A DNA stretch of 64,000 bases, taken from the NCBI RefSeq assembly GCF_011045075.1, contig NZ_JAAKZZ010000001.1, forward strand, positions 1-64,000, read 5' to 3'. Within the stretch, counting starts at the first letter, position 1; each line of letters opens with the position of its first letter. Under the pieces are notes generated by a model, which searched no databases, was not told where the DNA came from, and saw only the letters and a program-made list of their open reading frames with translations. Shown in pieces: positions 1 to 7,144 of this stretch. Source of the DNA: Streptomyces boncukensis (lineage in GTDB: Bacteria; Actinomycetota; Actinomycetes; Streptomycetales; Streptomycetaceae). The translations under genes were made by a program, and so were the position numbers.

Positions 1-2
1 GG

Positions 3-290
3 TCAGGAGTCGGGCCGGACCGTACGGCGGGGGCCGGGCTGCCGGGTGTGGCCCTGGACGATGTCGCTGACTCGCTGCGGTTTGCAGTTGATGCGCTGGG
101 CGATCTCGTCGCGGCTGTGCGTGTGGCGGAGTTCGGTGACGACGCGGCCCCGTTCGGCCTTCAGCCAGCGCTGGAGCGCGGGCACGTTCTCGAGCGCCCG
201 GGTAAGCGCCTCGGCCTGGGCGAGGGTCGGTTCGCCGTCGGCGAGGCGGGCCAGGTAGGCGTACGGCTCGGGGAGCTGACTGTGATCCAT
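3..290 (-). CDS. Small helix-turn-helix DNA-binding protein, candidate repressor
   Basis: A 95-aa protein on the minus strand. Residues about 55-80 (TRDE-type run 'SRDEIAQRINCKPQRVSDIV') look like a helix-turn-helix, with a basic C-terminal tail. It is transcribed divergently from the 464 gene, and a perfect palindrome (300-317) lies 10 bp from its start codon, where an autoregulatory operator would sit. I infer it may repress the early operons that carry the same palindrome. It is short for a phage CI repressor and has no dimerisation domain that I recognise, so it could be an auxiliary regulator instead. Confidence 0.65.
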   Translation of the reverse strand: MDHSQLPEPYAYLARLADGEPTLAQAEALTRALENVPALQRWLKAERGRVVTELRHTHSRDEIAQRINCKPQRVSDIVQGHTRQPGPRRTVRPDS

Positions 291-299
291 AGACCCATG

Positions 300-317
300 C
301 TATTGGGTACCCAATAG
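300..317. promoter_or_regulatory. Palindromic operator (or parS-like) site, copy 1
   Basis: Perfect 18-bp palindrome CTATTGGGTACCCAATAG between the divergent HTH gene (start at 290) and the plus-strand operon. The 16-bp core TATTGGGTACCCAATA recurs at 3419 and 6024. The TTGA just downstream could belong to a -35 box, so a bound protein would occlude transcription. Alternatively it is a centromere-like site for the ParB-family protein at 3911, because canonical parS is also a 16-bp palindrome. Confidence 0.75.
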
Positions 318-463
318 GCTTGACGATCAAGGTCTCGTGAGTCGTGTTTTCGCAGGTCAATACCCCGATAATCCGTCGCGATCCAGGTACCAAAATGAGT
401 TTTCCAAAGCCGACTTATGGAATGATGTATATAGATCAACAAACCGCCCCGAAAGGACACGAG

Positions 464-1111
464 ATGGACGCCGCGACCGCCCTGAAGCGCCTCACCAACC
501 GCGCCGAGGCCCACATCGAGGCCGACGAGAAAGCGCGCACCGCGCTGGCCGACGCTCTCGCGAAGGCGCCCGCCACCGACCTGACCACTCAGATCGACGG
601 CGCGTTCAGGGAGTCCGCGAACGCGAAGCCCTGGCGCCAGCTCATGAAGCGCGTGGAGCGCCACGGCGTGCGCGAGGGGCTGGCCAAGCAGAAGGCCGAG
701 GCGCTGGAAGTCCTGCTCTCCTACGGGATGAGCATGAGCACCAGCATGGTCGCCAACGGCGCGCGCTTCGCCGAGCAGGACGGGCTGCGCCGCTTCCTCG
801 ACGTAGTCGACACGTTCGAGATCGACGAGGACAGCGACCCGGCCGGCGCCCCGGTCGAGGTTCCGGAGACGACGGAGAACCAGCGCGCGGTCCTGCGGGC
901 CATCAAGGAAACCGGCGTCGTACTCAAGGAGGCACACGTCCTCGACGGCGGTGTGCGCACCGCGAACCGCGAGGGCACCATCGCGCCGACCGTCGACCGC
1001 ATCGAGTGGTCGGTCCGGCAGGGCTGGGCCGTGGTGGACACCTCCGCCGAGCTGCGCGACGGCCAGGCCGTGACGCTCACCAGCCTCGGCGAGGCGATCC
1101 TCGCGGGCTGA
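464..1111 (+). CDS. Hypothetical early protein
   Basis: A 215-aa, largely helical, charged protein. The ATG at 464 is preferred because GAAAGGA at 451-457 sits a normal distance upstream; an in-frame ATG at 344 would run through the AT-rich promoter region. The C-terminal quarter ('WSVRQGWAVVDTSAELRDG' and nearby) has beta-rich character. No family is recognised. It is the first gene after operator copy 1 and is followed by a strong hairpin at 1124-1147. Confidence 0.75.
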   Translation: MDAATALKRLTNRAEAHIEADEKARTALADALAKAPATDLTTQIDGAFRESANAKPWRQLMKRVERHGVREGLAKQKAEALEVLLSYGMSMSTSMVANGARFAEQDGLRRFLDVVDTFEIDEDSDPAGAPVEVPETTENQRAVLRAIKETGVVLKEAHVLDGGVRTANREGTIAPTVDRIEWSVRQGWAVVDTSAELRDGQAVTLTSLGEAILAG

Positions 1112-1123
1112 CCGCCGCACCCC

Positions 1124-1147
1124 GGGCGGGGCCGACCGGCCCCGCCC
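1124..1147 (+). terminator. Intergenic GC hairpin
   Basis: Perfect 10-bp stem (1124-1133 with 1138-1147) and a GACC loop, between two co-directional genes. There is no T-run, so it may be a partial terminator, a processing site or an mRNA-stabilising stem rather than a classical terminator. Confidence 0.6.
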
Positions 1148-1175
1148 TCCCCACCGCACCAGAGAGAGGTCACCC

Positions 1176-1628
1176 ATGCCCAGACAGCAGCTCACCCCCG
1201 ACGAGGTCGAACAACTTGGAGAAGCCACCGGCAAGATCGCCGCACTCGCGGCGAAGGCCCTCAACCGCACCTGGCCGCACCTGGCAGTGGAGGACTTGGT
1301 CGAGCAGTTCACGCGGGACGGCGCGCTGGAGATGATCGCCGCCACCTACCTGGGCGGGATCGAGCGCGGACGTACGCCGGGCGAGGCGGCGGGCGAAGCG
1401 GGCACCGCCCTGATCCGCGTGTGGGCGGACGCGCGGCTGGAGGCCCGCGCCCGGCTCGATGCCCAGCGAGCGGAGGACCCGGCCACCGAACCGGTCGTCG
1501 TGTGCACCTGCGGGACCTCAGTCCACGACAACGACGAGGCTCGTCGCGGCCACGCCGATGCCTGGCATTCCGAGAAGTCGCCGGCGGTGTGGGGGCCGCC
1601 GGTCATCCGAGGCCGGGCGACTACCTGA
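1176..1628 (+). CDS. Hypothetical protein with C-terminal putative zinc knuckle
   Basis: A 150-aa protein with a ribosome binding site (AGAGAGAGG) about 7 nt before the ATG. The N-terminal two thirds are helical. The C-terminus holds a C-x-C...H...H arrangement ('VVCTCGTSVHDNDEARRGH' then 'DAWH'), which could bind one metal ion. No family is recognised. It is the second gene of the operon that starts at 464. Confidence 0.7.
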   Translation: MPRQQLTPDEVEQLGEATGKIAALAAKALNRTWPHLAVEDLVEQFTRDGALEMIAATYLGGIERGRTPGEAAGEAGTALIRVWADARLEARARLDAQRAEDPATEPVVVCTCGTSVHDNDEARRGHADAWHSEKSPAVWGPPVIRGRATT

Positions 1629-1689
1629 CCACTGACCCGGGCGGGGCCGCCCGGTCCTGCCCGACCACCAACCGAAGGAGGTTCACGGC

Positions 1690-3063
1690 ATGGCGACCGT
1701 GACCATCACCCACACCCCGAAGGACGGGACGCTGCTCGACGGCTCACGGAAGGGCGACGGCGTGTTCGACGTCGTCCGGCACCACGGGTTCCGCTCGTTC
1801 CGCTCCCTCGGGATGCTCGGCATCCCCCGGTCGCGCGACAAGGACGCGGACACCTGGCGGATCAACCGCGCGAAGGCGGCGCTGGAGGAGGCCGGGCACA
1901 CCGTCACCGTCGAGATCGACAACGACGACGAGCGGTCGTTCTCGGAGGCCGAGGCAGAACGCGTCGAGCGGGCCGGTGACCGCGCCGAGCGGTTCGAGGA
2001 CTACGCCGACAACGCGTCGCGGTCCTCCACCGCCCGGCTGGACGCCGCCCACAAGCGCTCGGAACGCTTCGAGTTCGGGCAGCCGATCCTCGTCGGTCAC
2101 CACTCGGAGGGCCGCGCCCGCAGGGACGCGGCGTACATCGACAACAACATGCGTAAGGGCATCGCCGACGGCGAGCGCGCAGGGCACTGGCAGGACCGCG
2201 CGGAGACCGCGGCGAAGTACGAGGAGTTCCGGAACAACCCGCAGCGCACTCTGCGGCGGCTGGAGAAACTGCGGGCCGACCTGCGGTACCACGAGCGGCA
2301 GGGGAACGAGCGGCAGATGCGGCGCCTGCGGGAGGAGATCGCCCACTGGGAGGCCGTCGTCGCCAAGGCGAAGGACGACGGCGTGAAGCTGTGGGGGCCG
2401 GACGACTTCGCGCCCGGCGACTTCGCGGTTGTCCTCGGCTCATGGCATCAGGTGGCGCGGGTCAACCCCAAGACGCTGTCGATCGCGTGGAACCTGCGGC
2501 TCGCACCGAAGCAGGTGATGAGTCTGGAGGACGCGACGTTCGATGGCGGCCGGGTCGGCACGTTCACCGTCGACTACACGAAAGTGCGCGCCCGTTGCCC
2601 GGAGAAGGCGATGGCCGCATTCCGCGCCGAAGGCAAGGTTCCCGGCACCAGGGCAGCCGGCGAGGCGTCGGCGAAGTACCCGGCCGAGGACATCCGCCGG
2701 GAACAGGCGGAGGCGAAGAAGAACGCGCCGAAGACACCGAAGAAGCGCAGCGACCCGAAGATCCCCAAGCGCGTGCAGGTCGAGTGCGAGTTGAGCGCCA
2801 GCGAGGCCACGCTGACGTGGCTGAACGGCAACAGCCAGCCGCACCCCGCCCACACGCCGGAGACGATCACCGCCCCGGAGGGGGAGAAGTACCACCAGGC
2901 GACCTGGTCGCGGAACCTGATGAAGCAGGTGGGCGAGCTGCTGGCTGAGCGCGGATACGCACTCTCCGGAGAGTGGAAGCCGCGCCAGGGCTGGGCCACG
3001 GTCGCCGCTATCGTGCCCGCCCCGGCCAAGGACGGCGAGCCGAAGCAGGAGGAGCTGTCGTGA
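1690..3063 (+). CDS. DUF3560 domain-containing protein
   Basis: A 457-aa protein with a strong ribosome binding site (GAAGGAGG, 1674-1681). Residues about 85-200 ('AERFEDYADNASRSSTARLD' through 'GQPILVGHHSEGRARRD') match the DUF3560 family common on actinobacterial plasmids, ICEs and phages. A coiled coil follows (about 180-220). The middle region (about 225-305) is beta-rich, and a Lys/Pro-rich linker (about 330-355) precedes a C-terminal domain. The biochemical role of DUF3560 is unknown to me. The stop overlaps the start of the next gene (GTGA), indicating translational coupling. Confidence 0.8.
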   Translation: MATVTITHTPKDGTLLDGSRKGDGVFDVVRHHGFRSFRSLGMLGIPRSRDKDADTWRINRAKAALEEAGHTVTVEIDNDDERSFSEAEAERVERAGDRAERFEDYADNASRSSTARLDAAHKRSERFEFGQPILVGHHSEGRARRDAAYIDNNMRKGIADGERAGHWQDRAETAAKYEEFRNNPQRTLRRLEKLRADLRYHERQGNERQMRRLREEIAHWEAVVAKAKDDGVKLWGPDDFAPGDFAVVLGSWHQVARVNPKTLSIAWNLRLAPKQVMSLEDATFDGGRVGTFTVDYTKVRARCPEKAMAAFRAEGKVPGTRAAGEASAKYPAEDIRREQAEAKKNAPKTPKKRSDPKIPKRVQVECELSASEATLTWLNGNSQPHPAHTPETITAPEGEKYHQATWSRNLMKQVGELLAERGYALSGEWKPRQGWATVAAIVPAPAKDGEPKQEELS

Positions 3064-3365
3064 TCGACCTCGACGAGCTGGTGCGGATCGGGCGGGAGAC
3101 CCCGGCGTACCACACCGACGACGACTGCCTGGACTGTGACGCTGCGGCCGGCCAGCCGTGCGCGGTGAACTGCAAGCACCGCGGCGGCGAGGCGCGGCAG
3201 GCGGTGAAGGAGCGGATCGCCGACCTGGGCGACGTGGAGTTCCGCGACCTGCTGGACGCTGCACGGCACCGGCGGGGCTTCGACAAGAACGCGCCCGGGT
3301 TCTCGTGGGCGTGGCTGGCGATCGAGGACGAGGTCGAGGAGCGGGGCCTGATCCCCGTCGAGTAG
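3060..3365 (+). CDS. Small Cys-rich putative zinc-binding protein, paralogue 1
   Basis: A 101-aa protein that starts at a GTG overlapping the preceding stop, with GGAGGAG upstream. The N-terminal third has C-x2-C-x6-C-x3-C ('CLDCDAAAGQPCAVNC'), and the C-terminal half contains 'PGFSWAWLAIEDE'. The same layout occurs in the protein at 3514, so the two are tandem paralogues. The Cys arrangement resembles small actinophage zinc-ribbon proteins, possibly nucleic-acid binding. Function is unknown. Confidence 0.75.
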   Translation: MIDLDELVRIGRETPAYHTDDDCLDCDAAAGQPCAVNCKHRGGEARQAVKERIADLGDVEFRDLLDAARHRRGFDKNAPGFSWAWLAIEDEVEERGLIPVE

Positions 3366-3375
3366 GCGCCTGACC

Positions 3376-3399
3376 TGCGAAAATTCGTGGATTTTCGCG
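3376..3399 (+). terminator. Hairpin at end of first early operon
   Basis: An 8-bp stem (GCGAAAAT 3377-3384 with ATTTTCGC 3391-3398) and a 6-nt loop, lying between the stop at 3365 and operator copy 2. It is AT-richer than its surroundings. The left part of the hairpin also forms a 13-nt inverted repeat with 347-359. Confidence 0.5.
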
Positions 3400-3418
3400 G
3401 ATCACCAACTGTACGGGG

Positions 3419-3434
3419 TATTGGGTACCCAATA
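3419..3434. promoter_or_regulatory. Palindromic operator (or parS-like) site, copy 2
   Basis: Exact copy of the 16-bp palindrome TATTGGGTACCCAATA, 80 bp before the second early operon. TTGATC follows 3 bp downstream, as at copy 3. The placement at a transcription-unit head supports an operator role. Confidence 0.75.
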
Positions 3435-3513
3435 GAATTGATCTTGTTCACCCCCTCCCAACACCGGTTGGGAGGGGGTGCGACCCGCGCGCATCAAGAG
3501 AGAGGACAGCGAC

Positions 3514-3855
3514 GTGATCACCTTCGACGAGCTGGTGAAGATCGGCCGCGACACCCAGAACGACGACCTCGGCGACGAGTGCCTGATCTGCCAGGCCGAG
3601 CCGGGCCAGCCGTGCGGCGTCGACTGCGACAAGCGCGGCGAGCTGGCCGCCCGCCGTGTGCGGGAGATGACCGTCAACCTGCCCGGCGAGCAGTTTGAGG
3701 AGCTGCTGGCCGCTGCACGCGAAGGCGAGGCCCGCGACGACGAGACGCCCGGCTTCTTCTGGGCCTGGCTCGCGGTCGACGAGGAGGCCACGGCGCGCGG
3801 TCTCGGCGCCGCCCGCCCCTCGCCCGCCGAGCACCTGCGGGACCTCTGGTCCTGA
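3514..3855 (+). CDS. Small Cys-rich putative zinc-binding protein, paralogue 2
   Basis: A 113-aa paralogue of the 3060 protein with the same order of features: 'FDELVKIGRDT', C-x2-C-x6-C-x3-C ('CLICQAEPGQPCGVDC') and 'PGFFWAWLAVDEE'. The GTG at 3514 is chosen because AGAGAGAGGA precedes it and because the N-terminus then aligns with paralogue 1. It is the first gene after operator copy 2 and lies upstream of the ParB-family gene. Function is unknown. Confidence 0.75.
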   Translation: MITFDELVKIGRDTQNDDLGDECLICQAEPGQPCGVDCDKRGELAARRVREMTVNLPGEQFEELLAAAREGEARDDETPGFFWAWLAVDEEATARGLGAARPSPAEHLRDLWS

Positions 3856-3910
3856 CCACCCGCGATCTGCACACCACCCGACCGCTCCTCATACCCGAGA
3901 GGAACAGGCG

Positions 3911-5086
3911 ATGACCGCCAAGACCGACACCCCGAAGAAGGCCACCGGCCACAAGGCACCCGCCAAGAAGACGGCGAACACGACCGCTCCGGCCCGGGCC
4001 AAGAAGACCGTCGAGCCGACGAAGGTCAGCAAGCGCCGCGACGTGGTTGCCGAGCAGGCCAAGGAGACGGCCGAGCAGGTGCGTACCGCCCTGAAGCGCA
4101 TCCCGGTCGACCGGATCGACCGCGACCCGAAGCAGCCGCGTGAGCACTTCGACCAGGCCAAGCTGAACGAGCTGGCCGGCTCCCTGCGCCGGATCGGGCA
4201 GCAGCAGCCGATCAGCGTGCGCTACAACCCGGGCACCCGCCGGTACACGCTCATCATGGGCGAGCGCCGCTGGCGGGCGGCGAAGATCGCTGGCCTGACC
4301 GAGCTGGACGCGCTCGTGCAGCACGGCATCAAGGACGGCGACCGCACGATCCTGATGAAGGCCGTCGCCGAGAACGTGGGCCGCGCGGACATGACCGAGC
4401 TGGAAGAGGCCAAGGCGTTCCAGCGGCTCGTCGAGGAAGACGGCTACACGATCGAGGAGGTCGCCGAGGGCGTCGGCCGGTCGGCCGCGTACATCGGCTG
4501 GCGGATCGACCTGCTGAAGCTGTGCCCGACCGCCCTGGAGGCCATGAGCAAGGGCCACTTGCCGCCCGCGCTGGCCTGGTACGTGTCGAAGCTGTCGGCC
4601 GACAACCAGAGCCGGTTCCTCGTGAAGTACATGCGCGGGGAGTTCTCGACGACGCGGGATGCGGAGGCGTTCGTCAACGCGTGCCGGGCCGAGGAGGAAC
4701 GGCGGGCGTCGCAGGGCAGCTTCTTCGTCCTCGCCGACGAGACGACCACGCCGGGGCGGTCCGGTGCGCAGGACGCGCTGCCGGGCGCGCACGACCTGCC
4801 CGAGGAGGAGCGCGAACGGATCGTCGCGGACCGCACGCGGCTGACGAAGCGCATCGACAAGCTCAGCACGGCCGGGGAGATCCTGTCGGAGCTGGTCGCC
4901 GCGGACCCCGACGAGCTGGCCGTGCTCCTCGCGGGCTCCGCTGGCGGCGGTCTCGGTGGATACCAACAGCGCATCGAGCACCTGCGCGACTTGACGACCA
5001 AGGCGATCAAGAACCTGCGGGACGCGAAGGCCATCGCCGCCGTCCGCGCGGGCGCCATCGAAATCAATCCCCAGGCCGCGGCCTGA
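3911..5086 (+). CDS. ParB/RepB/Spo0J-family DNA-binding protein
   Basis: A 391-aa protein. A Lys/Ala-rich disordered N-terminus (about 1-55) precedes the ParB N-terminal domain: 'IPVDRIDRDPKQPREHF' and the signature GERRWRA at about 117-123. A helix-turn-helix region follows (about 175-200, 'YTIEEVAEGVGRSAAYIGWR'). In the ParB family this domain is a CTP switch that loads on parS DNA; some phage members act as regulators or nucleases. No ParA is visible nearby. The three 16-bp palindromes in this region are candidate binding sites. Ribosome binding site GAGAGGAACAGG. Confidence 0.85.
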   Translation: MTAKTDTPKKATGHKAPAKKTANTTAPARAKKTVEPTKVSKRRDVVAEQAKETAEQVRTALKRIPVDRIDRDPKQPREHFDQAKLNELAGSLRRIGQQQPISVRYNPGTRRYTLIMGERRWRAAKIAGLTELDALVQHGIKDGDRTILMKAVAENVGRADMTELEEAKAFQRLVEEDGYTIEEVAEGVGRSAAYIGWRIDLLKLCPTALEAMSKGHLPPALAWYVSKLSADNQSRFLVKYMRGEFSTTRDAEAFVNACRAEEERRASQGSFFVLADETTTPGRSGAQDALPGAHDLPEEERERIVADRTRLTKRIDKLSTAGEILSELVAADPDELAVLLAGSAGGGLGGYQQRIEHLRDLTTKAIKNLRDAKAIAAVRAGAIEINPQAAA

Positions 5087-5153
5087 CGTTCCGCCCGGCC
5101 GGGGCGGCCCGATTCCGTCCCGGCCCAGCCCGATTCCTGCACCTGGAGGTGCC

Positions 5154-5984
5154 ATGCAGTTCCCGCCCGAAGTGCTGCGCGTACTCACCGACCCGCGCAC
5201 GATCATCCGAGACGACAAGGTCGGTGTGCCGTTCGAGATCGACCGGCCGGTGTACGAGCAGATGAACAAGGTGCTGAAGGAGATGGGCGGCGCCTGGGAC
5301 GGCCGGAAGGCCGTGCGGGCGCACGTTTTCCCCTACAGGATCGAGGAGTTCATGCGGCAGTGCCTCACGGCCGGCGAGTACCCGTCGAAGTACGAGCAGG
5401 GGTGGTTCCCGACTCCGCCGAGCCTGGTCATGCAGATCTGCGACCTGGCAGGGATCTGCGCCGGGATGACCGTACTGGAGCCCTCGGCGGGGTCGGGCGC
5501 CATGACGCGCGAGATCGCCCGGCGCGGCGGGGTCGTGGACGCCGTCGAGCTGGACTCGCGCCGTGCGGAGGTTCTGCGCGAGCAAGGCGACTGCCGCCGC
5601 GTGATGCACGGCGACTTCCTCGACCTTGACCCGCTCGACTACACGGAGGAGGGATTCGACCGGGTGGTGATGAACCCGCCGTTCGCGGGCGGGCTCGACC
5701 ACATCCAGCACGCGCTGGGGTTCATGAGCGACGACGGGATTCTCGTCTCGGTCATGTCCAACGGACTGATGTGGTGGAGCGACAAGGCGACGGTCGAGTT
5801 CCGCGAGATGGTCGAAGAGGTCGGCGGCGAGATCGAGGCCCTGCCCGAGGACGCGTTCGCGGTGTGCGGGACGAACGTCCGCACGTGCCTGCTGTTCCTG
5901 CCGGGGTACGCGGGCAGCCGGCTCCAGACGTACGACTGGCTCCTGCGGCAGCCGCGGCAGCTCGACCTGTTCGCCGCAGCCTGA
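5154..5984 (+). CDS. Class I SAM-dependent N6-adenine DNA methyltransferase-like protein
   Basis: A 276-aa protein. The SAM-binding motif I 'VLEPSAGSGAMT' is at about 108-119 and the catalytic NPPF at 174-177, the motif order of gamma-type N6-adenine methyltransferases. There is no visible specificity domain, so it is probably a solitary phage enzyme that protects DNA from host restriction. GGAGGT precedes the ATG. A hairpin at 5990-6004 follows the stop. Confidence 0.85.
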   Translation: MQFPPEVLRVLTDPRTIIRDDKVGVPFEIDRPVYEQMNKVLKEMGGAWDGRKAVRAHVFPYRIEEFMRQCLTAGEYPSKYEQGWFPTPPSLVMQICDLAGICAGMTVLEPSAGSGAMTREIARRGGVVDAVELDSRRAEVLREQGDCRRVMHGDFLDLDPLDYTEEGFDRVVMNPPFAGGLDHIQHALGFMSDDGILVSVMSNGLMWWSDKATVEFREMVEEVGGEIEALPEDAFAVCGTNVRTCLLFLPGYAGSRLQTYDWLLRQPRQLDLFAAA

Positions 5985-5989
5985 CACTT

Positions 5990-6004
5990 CCCAGATTTTC
6001 TGGG
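5990..6004 (+). terminator. Short hairpin after the methyltransferase gene
   Basis: CCCAGA-TTT-TCTGGG, a perfect 6-bp stem with a tight loop, directly between the stop at 5984 and operator copy 3. It probably helps end the second early operon. Confidence 0.5.
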
Positions 6005-6023
6005 CTCGTTCCACTGGTTTATA

Positions 6024-6039
6024 TATTGGGTACCCAATA
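6024..6039. promoter_or_regulatory. Palindromic operator (or parS-like) site, copy 3
   Basis: Third exact copy of TATTGGGTACCCAATA, in a locally AT-rich stretch, 75 bp before the third early operon. TTGATC follows, as at copy 2. Confidence 0.75.
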
Positions 6040-6113
6040 GACTTGATCATGGAACACTGCTACACCCCCGGTCCGCCCGGGCCGGGGCAGCACAACGAGA
6101 AAGCGAGAGCAGC

Positions 6114-6545
6114 GTGACCCAACCGATCCAGTTGGCGACCTGCACGTACCAGGAATTCGCCCCCGACATGGGCACTCCCGTGCGCACCACGGTCGGTCAC
6201 CCGCGATTCCCTCTCTCCTACCAGCTCGGCGGTGTCGCGCGCTCCGTGACGCCCACACGGCCTCTGTTGAGGATCGAGGCCGAGGACGCGTACGAGTGGG
6301 CGTACCGGCGGCTGCTGGCCGAGCGGGGTGTCGACGCGGTCCGCGAGGAATTGACCGCCATCGCCGGAGCGAACGATCTGGACTCGCCGGTCGTGCTGCT
6401 GTGTTTCGACAAGCTCAGCAAGCCCGGCAACTGGTGCCACCGCACGATGTTCGGCCGCTGGTGGACCGAGGAGACCGGCGAGCCGGTGCCCGAGTTGGGC
6501 GCCTCGCCGACGCCGAGGCCGACGCCGCCGCCGTCCCTGTTCTGA
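6114..6545 (+). CDS. DUF488-like protein
   Basis: A 143-aa protein from a GTG start. The segment 'VVLLCFDKLSKPGNWCHRTM' carries the LLC...CHR pattern typical of DUF488 proteins, whose biochemical role is unclear to me. The C-terminus is a Pro-rich tail ending in 'PSLF'. First gene after operator copy 3; a 17-bp hairpin follows. Confidence 0.65.
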   Translation: MTQPIQLATCTYQEFAPDMGTPVRTTVGHPRFPLSYQLGGVARSVTPTRPLLRIEAEDAYEWAYRRLLAERGVDAVREELTAIAGANDLDSPVVLLCFDKLSKPGNWCHRTMFGRWWTEETGEPVPELGASPTPRPTPPPSLF

Positions 6546-6559
6546 CGACTGCATCCGAC

Positions 6560-6598
6560 CGGGGCGGGCCTGGCACCAACAGTGCCAGGCCCGCCCCG
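6560..6598 (+). terminator. Very strong intergenic hairpin
   Basis: A perfect 17-bp GC-rich stem (6560-6576 with 6582-6598) and a 5-nt loop CAACA, between the DUF488-like gene and the next co-directional gene. It lacks a T-tract and ends 11 nt before the next ribosome binding site. Confidence 0.65.
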
Positions 6599-6621
6599 AC
6601 CCATGAGCGAAGGAGGAGACC

Positions 6622-7059
6622 GTGCAAAGCGCCATGGTCAGCAACAACGACAAGGACAAGTACCCGGCGGTCGTCGACCCGGACGAGTGCGATGACGAGG
6701 GGTACGTGAAGCCGTACTTCGACCTGCACACCGTGCGGGAGCTGGCCGCGAACACGCAGGCCGCCGCAGAGGAGTTCGGGCACGGCTCGATCGACACCGT
6801 GCACGTCGTCGACGGCGACGCGCAGGGCGACCCGCCCGCGCTAGTCGTCGTCGTGACCTGGATGGACATCGAGTCCAAGGGCGTCGCGGAGGCCACGACG
6901 ATCGTCGAGCCCATCCGCCACCGCGAGGACGACAGCCAGGACAACGACCCCGAGGACGCCGGCGAATGGCTCTGGCCGGTCGGCGGCATCGCGTGGCGCT
7001 GGTACGCGTTCGGCCCCGACGGCATCCACCCGCAAATCCCGTACCAGCCCGAGCAGTAG
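6622..7059 (+). CDS. Acidic hypothetical protein, paralogue of the 7145 N-terminus
   Basis: A 145-aa acidic protein with a strong AGGAGG at 6611-6616 before a GTG start. Its layout ('YPAVVDPDE', then 'VRELAANTQAAAEEFGHGSI', then a beta-rich region ending in a Trp-rich segment) aligns with the first 120 residues of the next protein ('YPALVDPDN', 'VRQLAAHTEEMAEEYGHD'). The two are paralogues. Function is unknown; small acidic phage proteins are sometimes DNA mimics or anti-defence proteins, but nothing here proves that. Confidence 0.75.
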   Translation: MQSAMVSNNDKDKYPAVVDPDECDDEGYVKPYFDLHTVRELAANTQAAAEEFGHGSIDTVHVVDGDAQGDPPALVVVVTWMDIESKGVAEATTIVEPIRHREDDSQDNDPEDAGEWLWPVGGIAWRWYAFGPDGIHPQIPYQPEQ

Positions 7060-7074
7060 AAGTCGGGCCACCTC

Positions 7075-7110
7075 CGGGCGGGCGCGGGCCGGGAATCCCC
7101 GCCCGCCCGG
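7075..7110 (+). repeat. 36-nt intergenic hairpin repeat, copy A
   Basis: Identical 36 nt at 8750-8785. It folds as CGGGCGGGCG...CGCCCGCCCG around a GGGAAT centre. The similarity continues downstream as CAGCAGCGA-nn-AACCTCACCC to just before the ribosome binding site of the next gene. Both copies immediately precede a gene start. Confidence 0.85.
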
Positions 7111-7144
7111 CAGCAGCGAAGAACCTCACCCAAGGAGAGCAGCA

